A stretch of DNA of 64,000 bases. It comes from Streptococcus sp. S5. Its GTDB lineage: Bacteria; Bacillota; Bacilli; Lactobacillales; Streptococcaceae. Where the stretch lies: assembly GCF_034134805.1 (NCBI RefSeq), contig NZ_CP139419.1, positions 1,116,001-1,180,000 of the forward strand, given 5' to 3'. Positions 36,401 through 45,648 of this stretch are shown in pieces. The position numbers and the translations under genes are program-made. The first letter of the stretch is position 1, and each line of letters starts with the position of its first letter. Under the pieces are notes generated by a model that saw only the letters and a list, made by a program, of their open reading frames with translations, searched no databases and was not told the origin of the DNA.

Positions 36401-39400
36401 TACTCCAATCACAGTGACTCCTACAGACAAGGTTTCTGAGAATGTTCAAAATGTTCCTCAAACACAAACACCAACCTTTGATTTGAGTAATGATAAGACT
36501 GCTGAAATCACTAGCAAGAAACTGGTAGATCCAGCAACTGGTCAACCAACTGATGAAACAACAGTGACAGTAGCAGGTGAAGGTAGCTATACAATCGATC
36601 CTACTACAGGAGCGGTGACCTTCACACCTGAAAAAGACTTTGTTGGTACTGCAAAAGGAGTAACTGTTCAGGCAACTGCTACTATTACAAATGCTAATGG
36701 TAAGACTGCAACCATTACTTCAGATGCGACCTACACACCAACTGTTGTGCCAGCAGTTCCAACTGCAAACCCTGCAACTTCAAAAGATATCCAAGGTGCG
36801 ACTCAAACCGGTACACCAACCTTTGCAGGAACAACTGTTCAAGTAAATGGTGAAGATAAAGCTATTACCATTAAAGACAATAGCTACACATTGCTAGATA
36901 AAGATGGTAACGAAGTTTCAACGACACCAGCTTATGCGGCAGACGGTACAACCGTGATCGGTAACTTCACAATCGACCCAGCAACTGGTCAAGTAACTTT
37001 CACACCGACTGATAAATCATACACTGGTGCAGTCACACCAGCCAAGGTTCAAGCTGAAAGCTCAAACGGTATCAAGGTGGATACAACTTACACACCAGAA
37101 ATCGTTCCAGTAACCCCAACTGCAAAATCAGTTGAAACAAAAGATATCCAAGGTGCTACTCAAACAGGTAAACCTGAATTCAAGGGTGGAACAGTGACTG
37201 TTGATGGTGTTGAGAAGACAGTTGCCATCAATGAAAATGTTCCAGCAACCTTCGATGATGGATCAACAACTAAGACAGTTGAAGGCGTTGGTACTTACAC
37301 AGTAGCAACAGACGGAACAGTTACTTTCGTTCCTGAAAAATCATTCGTTGGCACTGCACCAGCTGTAACTGTTGTTCGTGAAGACATGAATGGAACTAAG
37401 GCTTCAGCGACTTACACACCAACAGTGACTCCGGTAACGCCAACTGCAGCCCCAGCTGAATCAACAGGTGTTCAAGGTGCGACTCAAACTGGTAAACCTG
37501 AATTTACTGCAGGTAACAGTCGTGTGCCGATGAATGATGCTGTACCAGCAACCTTTGACGATGGTTCAACAACGAGGACAGTAGAAGGTGTTGGTACTTA
37601 CACAGTAGCAGCTGATGGAACTGTAACATTTGTTCCAGACCCAAGCTTCACTGGTACTGCACCAGCCGTAACCGTTGTTCGTGAAGATAAGAACGGAAGC
37701 AAAGCTTCTGCAACTTACACACCAACTGTAAATCCAGTCACTCTTACTCCAACAAATAAAGTTTCTGAAGACATTCAAAATGTTCCTCAAACAGAGACAC
37801 CTACATTTGCTTTGAGTGATGATGAGACTGCTCAAATCACAAGCAAGAAATTGATTGACCCTGCAACAGGTCAACCGACGGATGAAACAACTGTAACAGT
37901 AGCAGGTGAAGGAACTTATACAATCGATCCTACTACAGGAGCAGTAACCTTCACACCTGAAAAAGACTTCGTCGGAACTGCAACTGGCGTGAAAGTCCAA
38001 GCGACTGCAACAATTACCAATGCAGACGGTAAGACTTCAACTATCACTTCAGATGCAAGTTACACACCAACAGTTGTAGCAGCTGTTCCAACAGCTAATC
38101 CAGCTACATCTAAAGATATCCAAGGTGCGACACAAACAGGAACACCAACCTTTGAAGGTGCAACTGTTCAAGTTAATGGTCAAGATAAAGCGATTACGAT
38201 TAAAGATAATAGCTACACGCTTTTGGATAAGGATGGTAATGAAGTATCAAGCACACCAGCTTATGCTGCTGATGGAACAACTGAAATCGGTACTTACTCA
38301 ATTGATCCAGCAACTGGACAAGTAACCTTCACACCAACTGACAAATCTTATACTGGTAAAGTAACGCCTGTTAAGGTTCAAGCTGAAAGCTCAAACGGTA
38401 TCAAGGTAGATACAACCTACACACCTGAAATTGTTCCAGTAACTCCAACAGCTACACCAGCTGAAACAACAGATATTCAAGGTGCTACACAAACTGGTAA
38501 ACCTGAATTCAAGGGTGGAACCGTAACAGTTGATGGCGTTGAGAAAACAGTAGAAATCAATGAAGATGTTCCAGCAACATTTGACGATGGCTCAACTACC
38601 AAGACAGTTGATGGCGTTGGTACTTACACAGTAGCAGCAGACGGAACTGTGACCTTTGTCCCTGAGAAATCATTCACAGGTAAAGCACCAGCCATAACCG
38701 TTGTTCGTGAAGATAAGAACGGAACCAAAGCTTCTGCAACCTACACACCAACTGTAACTCCTGTCACACCGACAGCGACACCAGCTGAAACAACTGATAT
38801 CCAAGGTGCTACACAAACTGGTAAGCCTGTATTTACTGAAGGCGACAGCCGCGTGCCAATGAACGATGATGTTCCAGCAACATTTGATGATGGTTCAACT
38901 ACCAAGACTGTTGACGGCGTTGGTACTTACACAGTAGCAGCAGACGGAACAGTGACATTCGTACCTGAGAAATCATTTACTGGTACTGCACCAGCGGTAA
39001 CAGTTGTACGTGAAGACATGAACGGAACAAAAGCTTCCGCGACTTACACACCAACTGTAACTCCAGTAACACCGACAGCTCAACCAGCTGAAACAACTGG
39101 TAAGCAAGGTCAAACTCAAACAGGTAAGCCTGAATTTACTGAAGGCAACAGCCGTGTGCCAATGAACGATGACGTTCCAGCAACCTTCGATGATGGCTCA
39201 ACGACTAAGACAGTTGATGGCGTTGGTACTTACACAGTAGCAGCAGACGGAACTGTAACCTTTGTTCCTGAAAAATCATTCACAGGTAAAGCACCAGCCG
39301 TAACAGTTGTTCGTGAAGATAAGAACGGAACAAAAGCTTCTGCAACTTACACACCAACTGTAACTCCAGTAACTCCAACAGCAACACCAGCTGAATCTAC

Positions 39401-42400
39401 TGGACCTCAAGGTCTTGTTCAAACTGGAACTGTAACCTTTACAGAAGGTGATGAAGTAGCTCCAATTAACAAGGATTCGATTACTCTTCTTGATAAAAAT
39501 GGTCAACCAGCAGCATCTGTAGTTGCTAAGTCACCAGAAGGTAAAGAAATTGGTACTTTCACAGTTGATAAAGATACAGGTGTAGTTACTTTCACACCGA
39601 CAGATAAATCTTATTCAGGTGATGTTGTCCCAGTTAAGGTTCAAGCAGCTGATACAAATGGAACTACAGTTGAAACAACATATACACCGAAGATTACTCC
39701 AGTTGTTCCAACTTCTGAAGATGCTACATCGACAGATATTCAAGGTCAAACACAATCTGGTAAACCAACCTTCACCGAAGGAAATCCAAATGTTCCAATC
39801 GATGAAGATACACCAGCGACCTTCGAAGATGGTTCAACCACTAAGACAGTAGATGGCGAAGGAACTTACACTGTTTCTCCAGATGGAACCGTAACCTTCG
39901 TACCAGAAAAATCATTCACTGGAACTGCTTCAGGCGTAACAGTGAAACGGGTGGATAAGAATGGTACTGAAATCACAGCTAAGTACACACCAACTGTGAC
40001 ACCAGTAACTCCAACAGCTACACCAGCTGAAACAACTGATATCCAAGGTGCGACTCAAACTGGTAAACCTAAATTTACTGCAGGTGACAGCCGTGTGCCA
40101 ATGAACGATGATGTTCCAGCTACTTTCGACGATGGCTCAACTACGAAGACTGTAGACGGTGTTGGTACATACACAGTAGCAGCAGACGGTACAGTGACCT
40201 TTGTACCAGAAAAATCATTCGTCGGAACTGCACCAGCGGTAACTGTTGTTCGTGAAGATGTGAACGGAACAAAAGCTTCTGCGACATATACACCAACCGT
40301 AACACCAGTTACACCAACTGCAGAAGATACAACATCTACTGACAAACAAGGTCAAACGCAAACAGGTACACCAACCTTCACACCAGGTAATCCAAATGTT
40401 CCAATGGATGATGATACACCTGCAACATTTGAAGATGGCTCAACAACCAAAACCATTCCAGGTGAAGGAACATATACTGTTGCTCCAGATGGAACCGTAA
40501 CATTTGTTCCAGAAAAATCATTCACTGGAGAAGGTACAGGCGTAACGGTGAAACGTGTCGATAAGAACGGTACTCCAGTTACTGCTAAGTACACACCAAC
40601 TGTAACACCAGTAACTCCAACAGCAACTCCAGCTGAATCAGAAGCACCTCAAGGTGTGGTTCAAACTGGAACTGTAACCTTCACTGAAGGTGACCCAGTT
40701 GCACCAATCGACAAGGATACCATTACTCTTCTTGATGAAAATGGTCAGCCAGCAGCATCAGTAGATGCGAAATCACCAGCAGGTGATGTGATCGGTACCT
40801 TCACTGTTGATAAAGAAACAGGTGTTGTGACCTTCACACCAACGGATAAATCTTACTCAGGTGATGTTGTTCCAGTTAAGGTTCAAGGTAAAGATACAAA
40901 TGGAACAGTTGCTGAGACAACTTACACACCTAAGATCACTCCAGTTGTACCAACTGCTGAACCTGCAACATCTACAGATATCCAAGGTAAAACTCAAACA
41001 GGTACACCAAGCTTCACACCTGGTAACCCTGCAATCCCAATGGATGATGATGTGCCAGCAACCTTTGAAGATGGTTCAACTACGAAGACAATTCCAGGTG
41101 AAGGAACTTACACAGTTGCTCCAGACGGAACCGTAACCTTCGTACCAGAAAAATCATTCACAGGAACAGGTACAGGCGTAACAGTGAAACGTGTTGATAA
41201 GAACGGTACTCCAGTTACTGCTAAGTACACACCAACTGTAACACCAGTAACTCCAACCGCTGAGCCAGCAACATCTACTGACATCCAAGGTGCAACACAA
41301 ACTGGTAAACCTGTATTTACTGAAGGTGACAGCCGTGTACCAATGAACGATGATGTTCCAGCAACATTTGACGATGGTTCAACTACGAAGACAGTTAAAG
41401 GTGTTGGTACTTACACAGTTGCTCCAGACGGAACAGTGACATTCGTACCTGAGAAATCATTTGTCGGAACTGCACCAGCAGTAACAGTTGTTCGTGAAGA
41501 TAAGAACGGAACCAAAGCTTCCGCAACTTACACACCAACTGTTACACCTGTGACACCAACAGCTGATCCTGCTACATCAACAGATATCCAAGGTCAAACT
41601 CAAACAGGTAAACCAAGCTTCACGCCTGGTAACCCAAGTGTGCCAATGGATGATGAAGTTCCAGCAACCTTTGAAGAGGGCTCAACAACTAAGGTTATTC
41701 CAGGTGAAGGAACTTACACAGTTGCTCCAGACGGAACAGTAACCTTCGTACCAGAAAAATCATTCACAGGAACTGCTACAGGCGTAACAGTGAAACGTGT
41801 TGATAAGAACGGTACACCAATTACCGCTACTTACACACCAACTGTAACACCAGTTACACCAACTGCAGAGCCAGTTACTTCAATTGGTAAGAAGGGTCAA
41901 ACCCAAACAGGCAAACCAACCTTCACAGAAGGTGATAGCCGTGTACCAATGAATGACAAAGTTCCAGCAACATTTGAAGATGGTTCAACTACGAAGACAA
42001 TTCCAGGTGTTGGTACTTACACAGTGGCAGCAGACGGAACTGTAACCTTCACTCCAGAACCTGAATTTACTGGAACTGCACCAGCTGTAACAGTGGTTCG
42101 CGAAGATGTGAACGGAACCAAAGCTTCTGCAACTTACACACCAACTGTCCTTCCAATCACTAAGTTTGTTGATAAAGAAGGTAAGGAAATCCCAGGATAT
42201 CCTACAGTTGATGGAGAAGAACCAAAAGCTGAAATTCCAGGTTACCGCTTTGTGGAAACGAAGAAATTGCCTAATGGTGATACTGAACACGTCTATGAAA
42301 AAGTTACGACTTCATATGTAGACGAAAATGGGGATCCAATCCCAGGTAACCCAACAGAAGATGGGGAACAACCGAAGAAAGATATCCCAGGTTATGACTT

Positions 42401-42788
42401 CGTGAAGACTGTTGTAGATAAAGATGGAAACACTCAACATATCTACAAGAAGACTGTGACACCAACTCCAATGCCGGATCCAACTCCGACACCAGAGCCA
42501 CAGCCACAGCCACAGCCTACTCCACAACCGCAACCAACACCAGAACCACAACCACAGCCTACTCCGCAACCGCAACCAACACCAGAACCACAACCAAAAC
42601 CAGAAGAACCAACGATTCCTGTCGTTCCAGAAACGAAAGAAGAAGTGAAGTATATTGATCCACAAAATCCTACTGCACAACTTCCAAACACAGGAACAAA
42701 AGAATCTTCTACTGCTGGTCTTGCAATCTTTAGCGCTTTAGCAGGTCTCTCATTATTCGGATTTGCAAAACGCAAAAAAGAAGACTAA
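33477..42788 (+). CDS. Giant CshA-type fibril adhesin, LPXTG anchored
   Basis: A 3103-residue surface adhesin. The YSIRK-like signal (RISRFSIRKLNVGVCSVLLG) is at residues 10-45, followed by a Thr/Ser/Ala low-complexity stretch to about 180. Non-repetitive ligand-type domains (about 200-840) include a GEVED domain (about 604-711, YGWIDFNQNGTFDEDE). About 19 CshA-type fibril repeats of roughly 100-125 residues follow (845-2890), each ending near YTPTVTPV. Then two MucBP-like repeats, a Pro/Gln stalk (about 3000-3045) and LPNTG at 3069-3073 before the membrane helix and RKKED tail. CshA of S. gordonii is the model: fibrils binding fibronectin and other bacteria. The repeat array is larger than in that protein. 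GGAGGT precedes the ATG. Confidence 0.93.
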   Translation: MGKDLFNDRISRFSIRKLNVGVCSVLLGTLVMVGTAASAAAEEKTDTTSESVAAVATASEAPEASTATATSATSTAATTSTYDANAAITAPETSTAAATSTAPASTSEASSTSTAASATSATSTAPGTSTAATPKLEATTPANKAAEAAATDKKEEVAAGVVAPASENNAVTAETSGPKRRNRRALGDPNDPSLIGDDVEDATSTPKVEKPGFTTNVNAADLASQISWLDFGDTANWTGTTTTSKGELALQVGATYTKEIMPGYVVTIKVKSLKPFQATEIYKKRLEERGATEAEKATYDPNARNGYVNGNANPFTLAEFNAGEEAKVIAEPQNRWTEIKNEGIDTGTTKKTTISSELTGGNIGIQFEVSATFRGKTVKPAIVMADGESANPGELVLFTTNGEGWKHIGEWKKSTRRYNVTYIPEDTDKLFGSNPSTNVNGMNFARTNLDQLRRTTQVGPDKKEVAWKYFGSADLTTGGLGTGVFGPNISANDVDVPLVMTKGASEIGLYIASGGKQSAMLGFFPLDEGDAPESYGKAIHSIATVDGITGKKVNQPYLGHLSPDMDENNTLDWTGDDKATTADEGIDQLLPNDLKGKTNELIKMDRTRPGNYTISVEAHTGGAAKANIYGWIDFNQNGTFDEDERSDLTTITQDGTATLSFTKSKTYIDPSVNELGVRIRIAKNDKEIESPTGMAFSGEVEDFKTQITHPPKGEFKETTGPQGAKQTATVAFTARGLQGYSLTESAKIDETVAPQMIDNRTGQVVTPGADGYYAVAGQGKYKITSNGTSVDVEFIPEDHFLGTADGISIRRTDSNGYDTGWSTKFPADEANVDTAINTMDGLYIPTVTPTEIEGVDKTSSDVQGATQTGTPTFNTTTTNANGEKISVTPSLEYPAKLVDPATGQVTNATSVTVAGEGTYSIDDATGKVTFVPEPGFTGTAQGVTVSVTAPVGKDKDGTVRDEYLKTASAKYTPTVTPITVTPTDKVSENVQNVPQTQTPTFDLSNDKTAEITSKKLVDPATGQPTDETTVTVAGEGSYTIDPTTGAVTFTPEKDFVGTAKGVTVQATATITNANGKTATITSDATYTPTVVPAVPTANPATSKDIQGATQTGTPTFAGTTVQVNGEDKAITIKDNSYTLLDKDGNEVSTTPAYAADGTTVIGNFTIDPATGQVTFTPTDKSYTGAVTPAKVQAESSNGIKVDTTYTPEIVPVTPTAKSVETKDIQGATQTGKPEFKGGTVTVDGVEKTVAINENVPATFDDGSTTKTVEGVGTYTVATDGTVTFVPEKSFVGTAPAVTVVREDMNGTKASATYTPTVTPVTPTAAPAESTGVQGATQTGKPEFTAGNSRVPMNDAVPATFDDGSTTRTVEGVGTYTVAADGTVTFVPDPSFTGTAPAVTVVREDKNGSKASATYTPTVNPVTLTPTNKVSEDIQNVPQTETPTFALSDDETAQITSKKLIDPATGQPTDETTVTVAGEGTYTIDPTTGAVTFTPEKDFVGTATGVKVQATATITNADGKTSTITSDASYTPTVVAAVPTANPATSKDIQGATQTGTPTFEGATVQVNGQDKAITIKDNSYTLLDKDGNEVSSTPAYAADGTTEIGTYSIDPATGQVTFTPTDKSYTGKVTPVKVQAESSNGIKVDTTYTPEIVPVTPTATPAETTDIQGATQTGKPEFKGGTVTVDGVEKTVEINEDVPATFDDGSTTKTVDGVGTYTVAADGTVTFVPEKSFTGKAPAITVVREDKNGTKASATYTPTVTPVTPTATPAETTDIQGATQTGKPVFTEGDSRVPMNDDVPATFDDGSTTKTVDGVGTYTVAADGTVTFVPEKSFTGTAPAVTVVREDMNGTKASATYTPTVTPVTPTAQPAETTGKQGQTQTGKPEFTEGNSRVPMNDDVPATFDDGSTTKTVDGVGTYTVAADGTVTFVPEKSFTGKAPAVTVVREDKNGTKASATYTPTVTPVTPTATPAESTGPQGLVQTGTVTFTEGDEVAPINKDSITLLDKNGQPAASVVAKSPEGKEIGTFTVDKDTGVVTFTPTDKSYSGDVVPVKVQAADTNGTTVETTYTPKITPVVPTSEDATSTDIQGQTQSGKPTFTEGNPNVPIDEDTPATFEDGSTTKTVDGEGTYTVSPDGTVTFVPEKSFTGTASGVTVKRVDKNGTEITAKYTPTVTPVTPTATPAETTDIQGATQTGKPKFTAGDSRVPMNDDVPATFDDGSTTKTVDGVGTYTVAADGTVTFVPEKSFVGTAPAVTVVREDVNGTKASATYTPTVTPVTPTAEDTTSTDKQGQTQTGTPTFTPGNPNVPMDDDTPATFEDGSTTKTIPGEGTYTVAPDGTVTFVPEKSFTGEGTGVTVKRVDKNGTPVTAKYTPTVTPVTPTATPAESEAPQGVVQTGTVTFTEGDPVAPIDKDTITLLDENGQPAASVDAKSPAGDVIGTFTVDKETGVVTFTPTDKSYSGDVVPVKVQGKDTNGTVAETTYTPKITPVVPTAEPATSTDIQGKTQTGTPSFTPGNPAIPMDDDVPATFEDGSTTKTIPGEGTYTVAPDGTVTFVPEKSFTGTGTGVTVKRVDKNGTPVTAKYTPTVTPVTPTAEPATSTDIQGATQTGKPVFTEGDSRVPMNDDVPATFDDGSTTKTVKGVGTYTVAPDGTVTFVPEKSFVGTAPAVTVVREDKNGTKASATYTPTVTPVTPTADPATSTDIQGQTQTGKPSFTPGNPSVPMDDEVPATFEEGSTTKVIPGEGTYTVAPDGTVTFVPEKSFTGTATGVTVKRVDKNGTPITATYTPTVTPVTPTAEPVTSIGKKGQTQTGKPTFTEGDSRVPMNDKVPATFEDGSTTKTIPGVGTYTVAADGTVTFTPEPEFTGTAPAVTVVREDVNGTKASATYTPTVLPITKFVDKEGKEIPGYPTVDGEEPKAEIPGYRFVETKKLPNGDTEHVYEKVTTSYVDENGDPIPGNPTEDGEQPKKDIPGYDFVKTVVDKDGNTQHIYKKTVTPTPMPDPTPTPEPQPQPQPTPQPQPTPEPQPQPTPQPQPTPEPQPKPEEPTIPVVPETKEEVKYIDPQNPTAQLPNTGTKESSTAGLAIFSALAGLSLFGFAKRKKED
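36409..41860 (+). repeat. CshA fibril repeat array with higher-order blocks
   Basis: Within the adhesin gene, repeat types recur in order. The four-unit block from about 36409 to 37737 (types PTDKVSENVQ, ANPATSKDIQG, AKSVETKDIQG, AAPAESTGVQG) is followed by a matching block from 37737 to 39072. A second four-unit block from about 39375 to 40615 (starting ESTGPQGLVQTG) matches 40615 to 41858 (starting ESEAPQGVVQTG). Block lengths are about 1330 and 1240 bp. The pattern points to duplication of multi-repeat segments rather than single units. Confidence 0.8.
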
Positions 42789-42805
42789 GCTAACTTGTGG
42801 CTAAG

Positions 42806-42836
42806 AAAAACCGCGAAAATCTCGCGGTTTTTTCTG
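42806..42836 (+). terminator. Terminator of the adhesin gene
   Basis: AAAACCGCGA and TCGCGGTTTT form a strong stem followed by T's. Confidence 0.88.
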
Positions 42837-42934
42837 TTTGTATTTAAAAAAATATCCTCCAAACTAGATAGTTGAAATCAGTCTTTTATAAGAAAATTTG
42901 ATAAAATAGAAGTATCAGTGTAAAGGATGAGAGA

Positions 42935-43444
42935 ATGAAAAAGATAATTGGTATCTGGGCTCAAACTGAAAATGGCATTATTGGAAAGGACCAAGTCATG
43001 CCTTGGCATTTGCCAGCTGAGCTTCAGCATTTCAAAGAAACAACCATGGGACAAGCCATTCTCATGGGAAGAGTGACCTTTGATGGTATGAAAAAACGGG
43101 TTCTACCAGGTCGGACTAGTATTATCTTAACGCAAGATCAAGCCTATGATCCTGAAAATGATGCTGTACTCGTCATGCACAGCAAGGAAGAAGTCTTGGA
43201 GTGGTATCAGAAGCAAGAGAAGAATCTTTATGTTATTGGAGGCAGTCAGATTTTAAGGCTCTTCTCTGACCAGTTAGAAGAGTTGATCCAGACCATGATT
43301 CATGCAACGATTGATGGCGATACATTGGCACCAACATTTGAAGAGAGCCACTATGAAAGAGTCCGTCAAGTCCATCATCCGAAAGATGAGAAGAACCCAT
43401 ATGATTTTACGGTCAACTATTATAAGAGAAAGGATTTAGACTAA
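42935..43444 (+). CDS. folA: Dihydrofolate reductase
   Basis: A 169-residue DHFR that regenerates tetrahydrofolate and is the trimethoprim target. Seen: IIGIWAQTENGIIGKDQVMPWHLPAEL (the substrate-site Glu/Asp region and Trp), TMGQAILMGRVTFDGMKKRVLPGR (NADPH site), and VIGGSQILRLF. The residue pattern around the active site is usual for streptococci, although susceptibility cannot be read from it. The stop TAA shares its last base with the ATG of a small downstream ORF, then clpX follows, the standard streptococcal order. Confidence 0.95.
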   Translation: MKKIIGIWAQTENGIIGKDQVMPWHLPAELQHFKETTMGQAILMGRVTFDGMKKRVLPGRTSIILTQDQAYDPENDAVLVMHSKEEVLEWYQKQEKNLYVIGGSQILRLFSDQLEELIQTMIHATIDGDTLAPTFEESHYERVRQVHHPKDEKNPYDFTVNYYKRKDLD

Positions 43445-43614
43445 TGGAGCGAAGTGTCTTTGGTTTTTTTACAGCTGTCCTATGTGTCATCTGTTTGATT
43501 TGCGCCTTACAAACCTTTCGTAAAAAACGGTTTGGCCTCGCTATTTTATTCTTACTAAATGCTTTTACCAATCTTGTGAATTCCATTCACGCCTTTTACA
43601 TGACCTTATTTTAA
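43444..43614 (+). CDS. Small conserved-position membrane protein (56 aa)
   Basis: A 56-codon ORF whose ATG overlaps the folA stop (TAATG) and which ends 39 bp before clpX. The product MERSVFGFFTAVLCVICLIC... has two hydrophobic helices separated by FRKKRFG and ends in HAFYMTLF. Translational coupling to folA, good codon use and tight packing support a real gene. Its function is unknown, and similar short ORFs at this position are expected in other streptococci but were not checked. Confidence 0.75.
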   Translation: MERSVFGFFTAVLCVICLICALQTFRKKRFGLAILFLLNAFTNLVNSIHAFYMTLF

Positions 43615-43652
43615 ACTAAATAGAAATAGAAAATGACAGAAAGAGGAAATAC

Positions 43653-44885
43653 ATGCCAACGAATCAAAATAATGATATGATGGTTTATTGTTCATTTTGC
43701 GGAAAGAGTCAAGATGAAGTCCAAAAAATCATTGCAGGAAACAACGCGTTTATCTGTAATGAATGTGTCGAGTTAGCACAAGAAATTATCCGTGAGGAGC
43801 TAGCAGAAGAAGTTCTTGCAGACCTTAGCGAAGTTCCAAAACCAATCGAATTGCTCAATATCTTGAACCACTATGTGATCGGTCAAGATCGTGCCAAACG
43901 TGCTCTTGCTGTAGCGGTATATAACCACTACAAACGCATCAACTTCCACGATACGCGCGAAGACGAGACAGATGTTGAATTGCAAAAATCAAACATCCTC
44001 ATGATTGGTCCTACTGGTTCAGGTAAGACTTTCTTGGCCCAAACCTTGGCTCGTAGCCTGAATGTTCCATTTGCTATTGCAGATGCAACAGCTTTAACTG
44101 AAGCCGGTTATGTGGGTGAAGACGTTGAAAATATTCTCTTAAAACTTCTTCAGGCAGCGGATTTCAATATTGAGCGTGCAGAACGTGGCATCATCTATGT
44201 CGATGAAATTGATAAGATCGCTAAGAAAAGTGAAAACGTCTCGATTACACGTGACGTTTCTGGTGAAGGGGTGCAACAAGCTCTCTTGAAGATCATCGAA
44301 GGAACTGTCGCTAGTGTACCACCTCAAGGGGGACGTAAACACCCTCAACAAGAGATGATCCAAGTGGACACCAAGAACATCCTCTTTATCGTAGGTGGGG
44401 CTTTTGATGGGATCGAAGAAATTGTTAAGCAACGTCTTGGTGAAAAAATCATCGGTTTCGGTAAGAACAATAAAGCTATTGATGAATCCAGCTCTTACAT
44501 GCAAGAAATCGTTGCGGAAGATATTCAAAAATTTGGGATTATCCCAGAATTGATCGGACGTCTTCCAGTCTTTGCTGCTCTTGAGCAATTGACAGTTGAC
44601 GATCTTGTCCGTATCTTGAAAGAGCCACGCAATGCTCTGGTAAAACAATACCAAACCTTACTCTCTTATGATAATGTTGAATTGGAATTTGATGACGAAG
44701 CTCTTCAAGAGATTGCGAATAAAGCCATCGAAAGAAAAACAGGAGCTCGTGGACTTCGTTCGATTATCGAAGAAACCATGATGGATGTCATGTTTGAAAT
44801 TCCAAGTCAAGAAGATGTCAAACTTGTTCGAATCACAAAAGAAGCTGTTGACGGAACAGAAAAACCAATTCTTGAAACAGCCTAG
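43653..44885 (+). CDS. clpX: ATP-dependent Clp protease ATP-binding subunit ClpX
   Basis: A 410-residue AAA+ unfoldase that delivers substrates to ClpP. The N-terminal zinc-binding domain is CSFCGKSQ...CNECVELAQ (about residues 12-41). Walker A is GPTGSGKT, Walker [11 protein letters not shown]. The GYVGEDVE pore-1 loop, the ClpP-contacting IGF loop ([10 protein letters not shown]) and sensor 2 [10 protein letters not shown] are present. Length and motifs are complete. AGAGGAAA precedes the ATG. It is followed after 11 bp by ysxC, its usual partner gene. Confidence 0.97.
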   Translation: MPTNQNNDMMVYCSFCGKSQDEVQKIIAGNNAFICNECVELAQEIIREELAEEVLADLSEVPKPIELLNILNHYVIGQDRAKRALAVAVYNHYKRINFHDTREDETDVELQKSNILMIGPTGSGKTFLAQTLARSLNVPFAIADATALTEAGYVGEDVENILLKLLQAADFNIERAERGIIYVDEIDKIAKKSENVSITRDVSGEGVQQALLKIIEGTVASVPPQGGRKHPQQEMIQVDTKNILFIVGGAFDGIEEIVKQRLGEKIIGFGKNNKAIDESSSYMQEIVAEDIQKFGIIPELIGRLPVFAALEQLTVDDLVRILKEPRNALVKQYQTLLSYDNVELEFDDEALQEIANKAIERKTGARGLRSIIEETMMDVMFEIPSQEDVKLVRITKEAVDGTEKPILETA

Positions 44886-44896
44886 AAAGATAAAAT

Positions 44897-45499
44897 ATGG
44901 AAATTAACACACATAATGCGGATATCCTCTTAAGCGCTGCAAATAAGAGTCATTATCCTCAAGATGAGATTCCAGAAGTTGCACTTGCCGGTCGATCAAA
45001 TGTCGGCAAGTCTTCTTTTATTAATACTCTCTTAAATCGAAAGAACCTGGCCAGAACATCTGGGAAACCAGGAAAAACCCAATTGCTAAATTTCTTCAAT
45101 ATCGATGATAAACTCCGTTTGGTAGACGTACCTGGTTATGGCTATGCACGTGTCTCTAAAAAAGAACGCGAGAAGTGGGGGCGGATGATTGAAGAATACC
45201 TCACCAGTCGTGAGAACTTAAAAGCAGTCGTTAGCCTAGTCGATTTTCGTCATGAACCTTCTGCAGATGATGTTCAGATGTATGAATTCTTAAAATATTA
45301 TGAAATCCCTGTGATCTTAGTAGCAACCAAGGCAGATAAGATTCCACGTGGAAAATGGAACAAACATGAATCCATTATTAAGAAAAAACTGGATTTTGAT
45401 CCAGCAGATACTTTCATTGTCTTTTCTTCTGTAACCAGGGAAGGACTAGAGAAGTCATGGGATGCTATTTTAGAAAATGCGTTTTACGAAATAAATTGA
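44897..45499 (+). CDS. ysxC: Ribosome biogenesis GTP-binding protein YsxC/EngB
   Basis: A 200-residue essential-type GTPase for 50S subunit assembly. G1 is GRSNVGKSS (about residues 31-39), the switch region includes [11 protein letters not shown]3 is VDVPGYG, and G4 TKADK. The C-terminal [13 protein letters not shown] supplies G5. Motifs and length are standard. It lies immediately after clpX, and the two are normally co-transcribed. Confidence 0.96.
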   Translation: MEINTHNADILLSAANKSHYPQDEIPEVALAGRSNVGKSSFINTLLNRKNLARTSGKPGKTQLLNFFNIDDKLRLVDVPGYGYARVSKKEREKWGRMIEEYLTSRENLKAVVSLVDFRHEPSADDVQMYEFLKYYEIPVILVATKADKIPRGKWNKHESIIKKKLDFDPADTFIVFSSVTREGLEKSWDAILENAFYEIN

Positions 45500-45648
45500 A
45501 ATGACATGAAAATGTCATTTTTGTTTTGGATTTATCTCGCAATTGTAATACAAGTGTAATATAAGTGCCTTTGTTTTCTTCTATTTATATGGTATAATCT
45601 CTATAAAGATAAAAGATGATAAAAAATTAATTGGAGATAAATTGTATT

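Noticed and set aside
36000..42200. CRISPR-like array from evenly spaced repeats
   Set aside because: The repeats are long, in frame and encode CshA fibril domains; there are no short identical repeats with unique spacers.
37566..42680. Cys/Trp-rich and Gly/Cys-rich minus-strand ORFs inside the adhesin gene
   Set aside because: They are antisense shadows of the repeat-coding frame, with unnatural composition and no ribosome binding sites.
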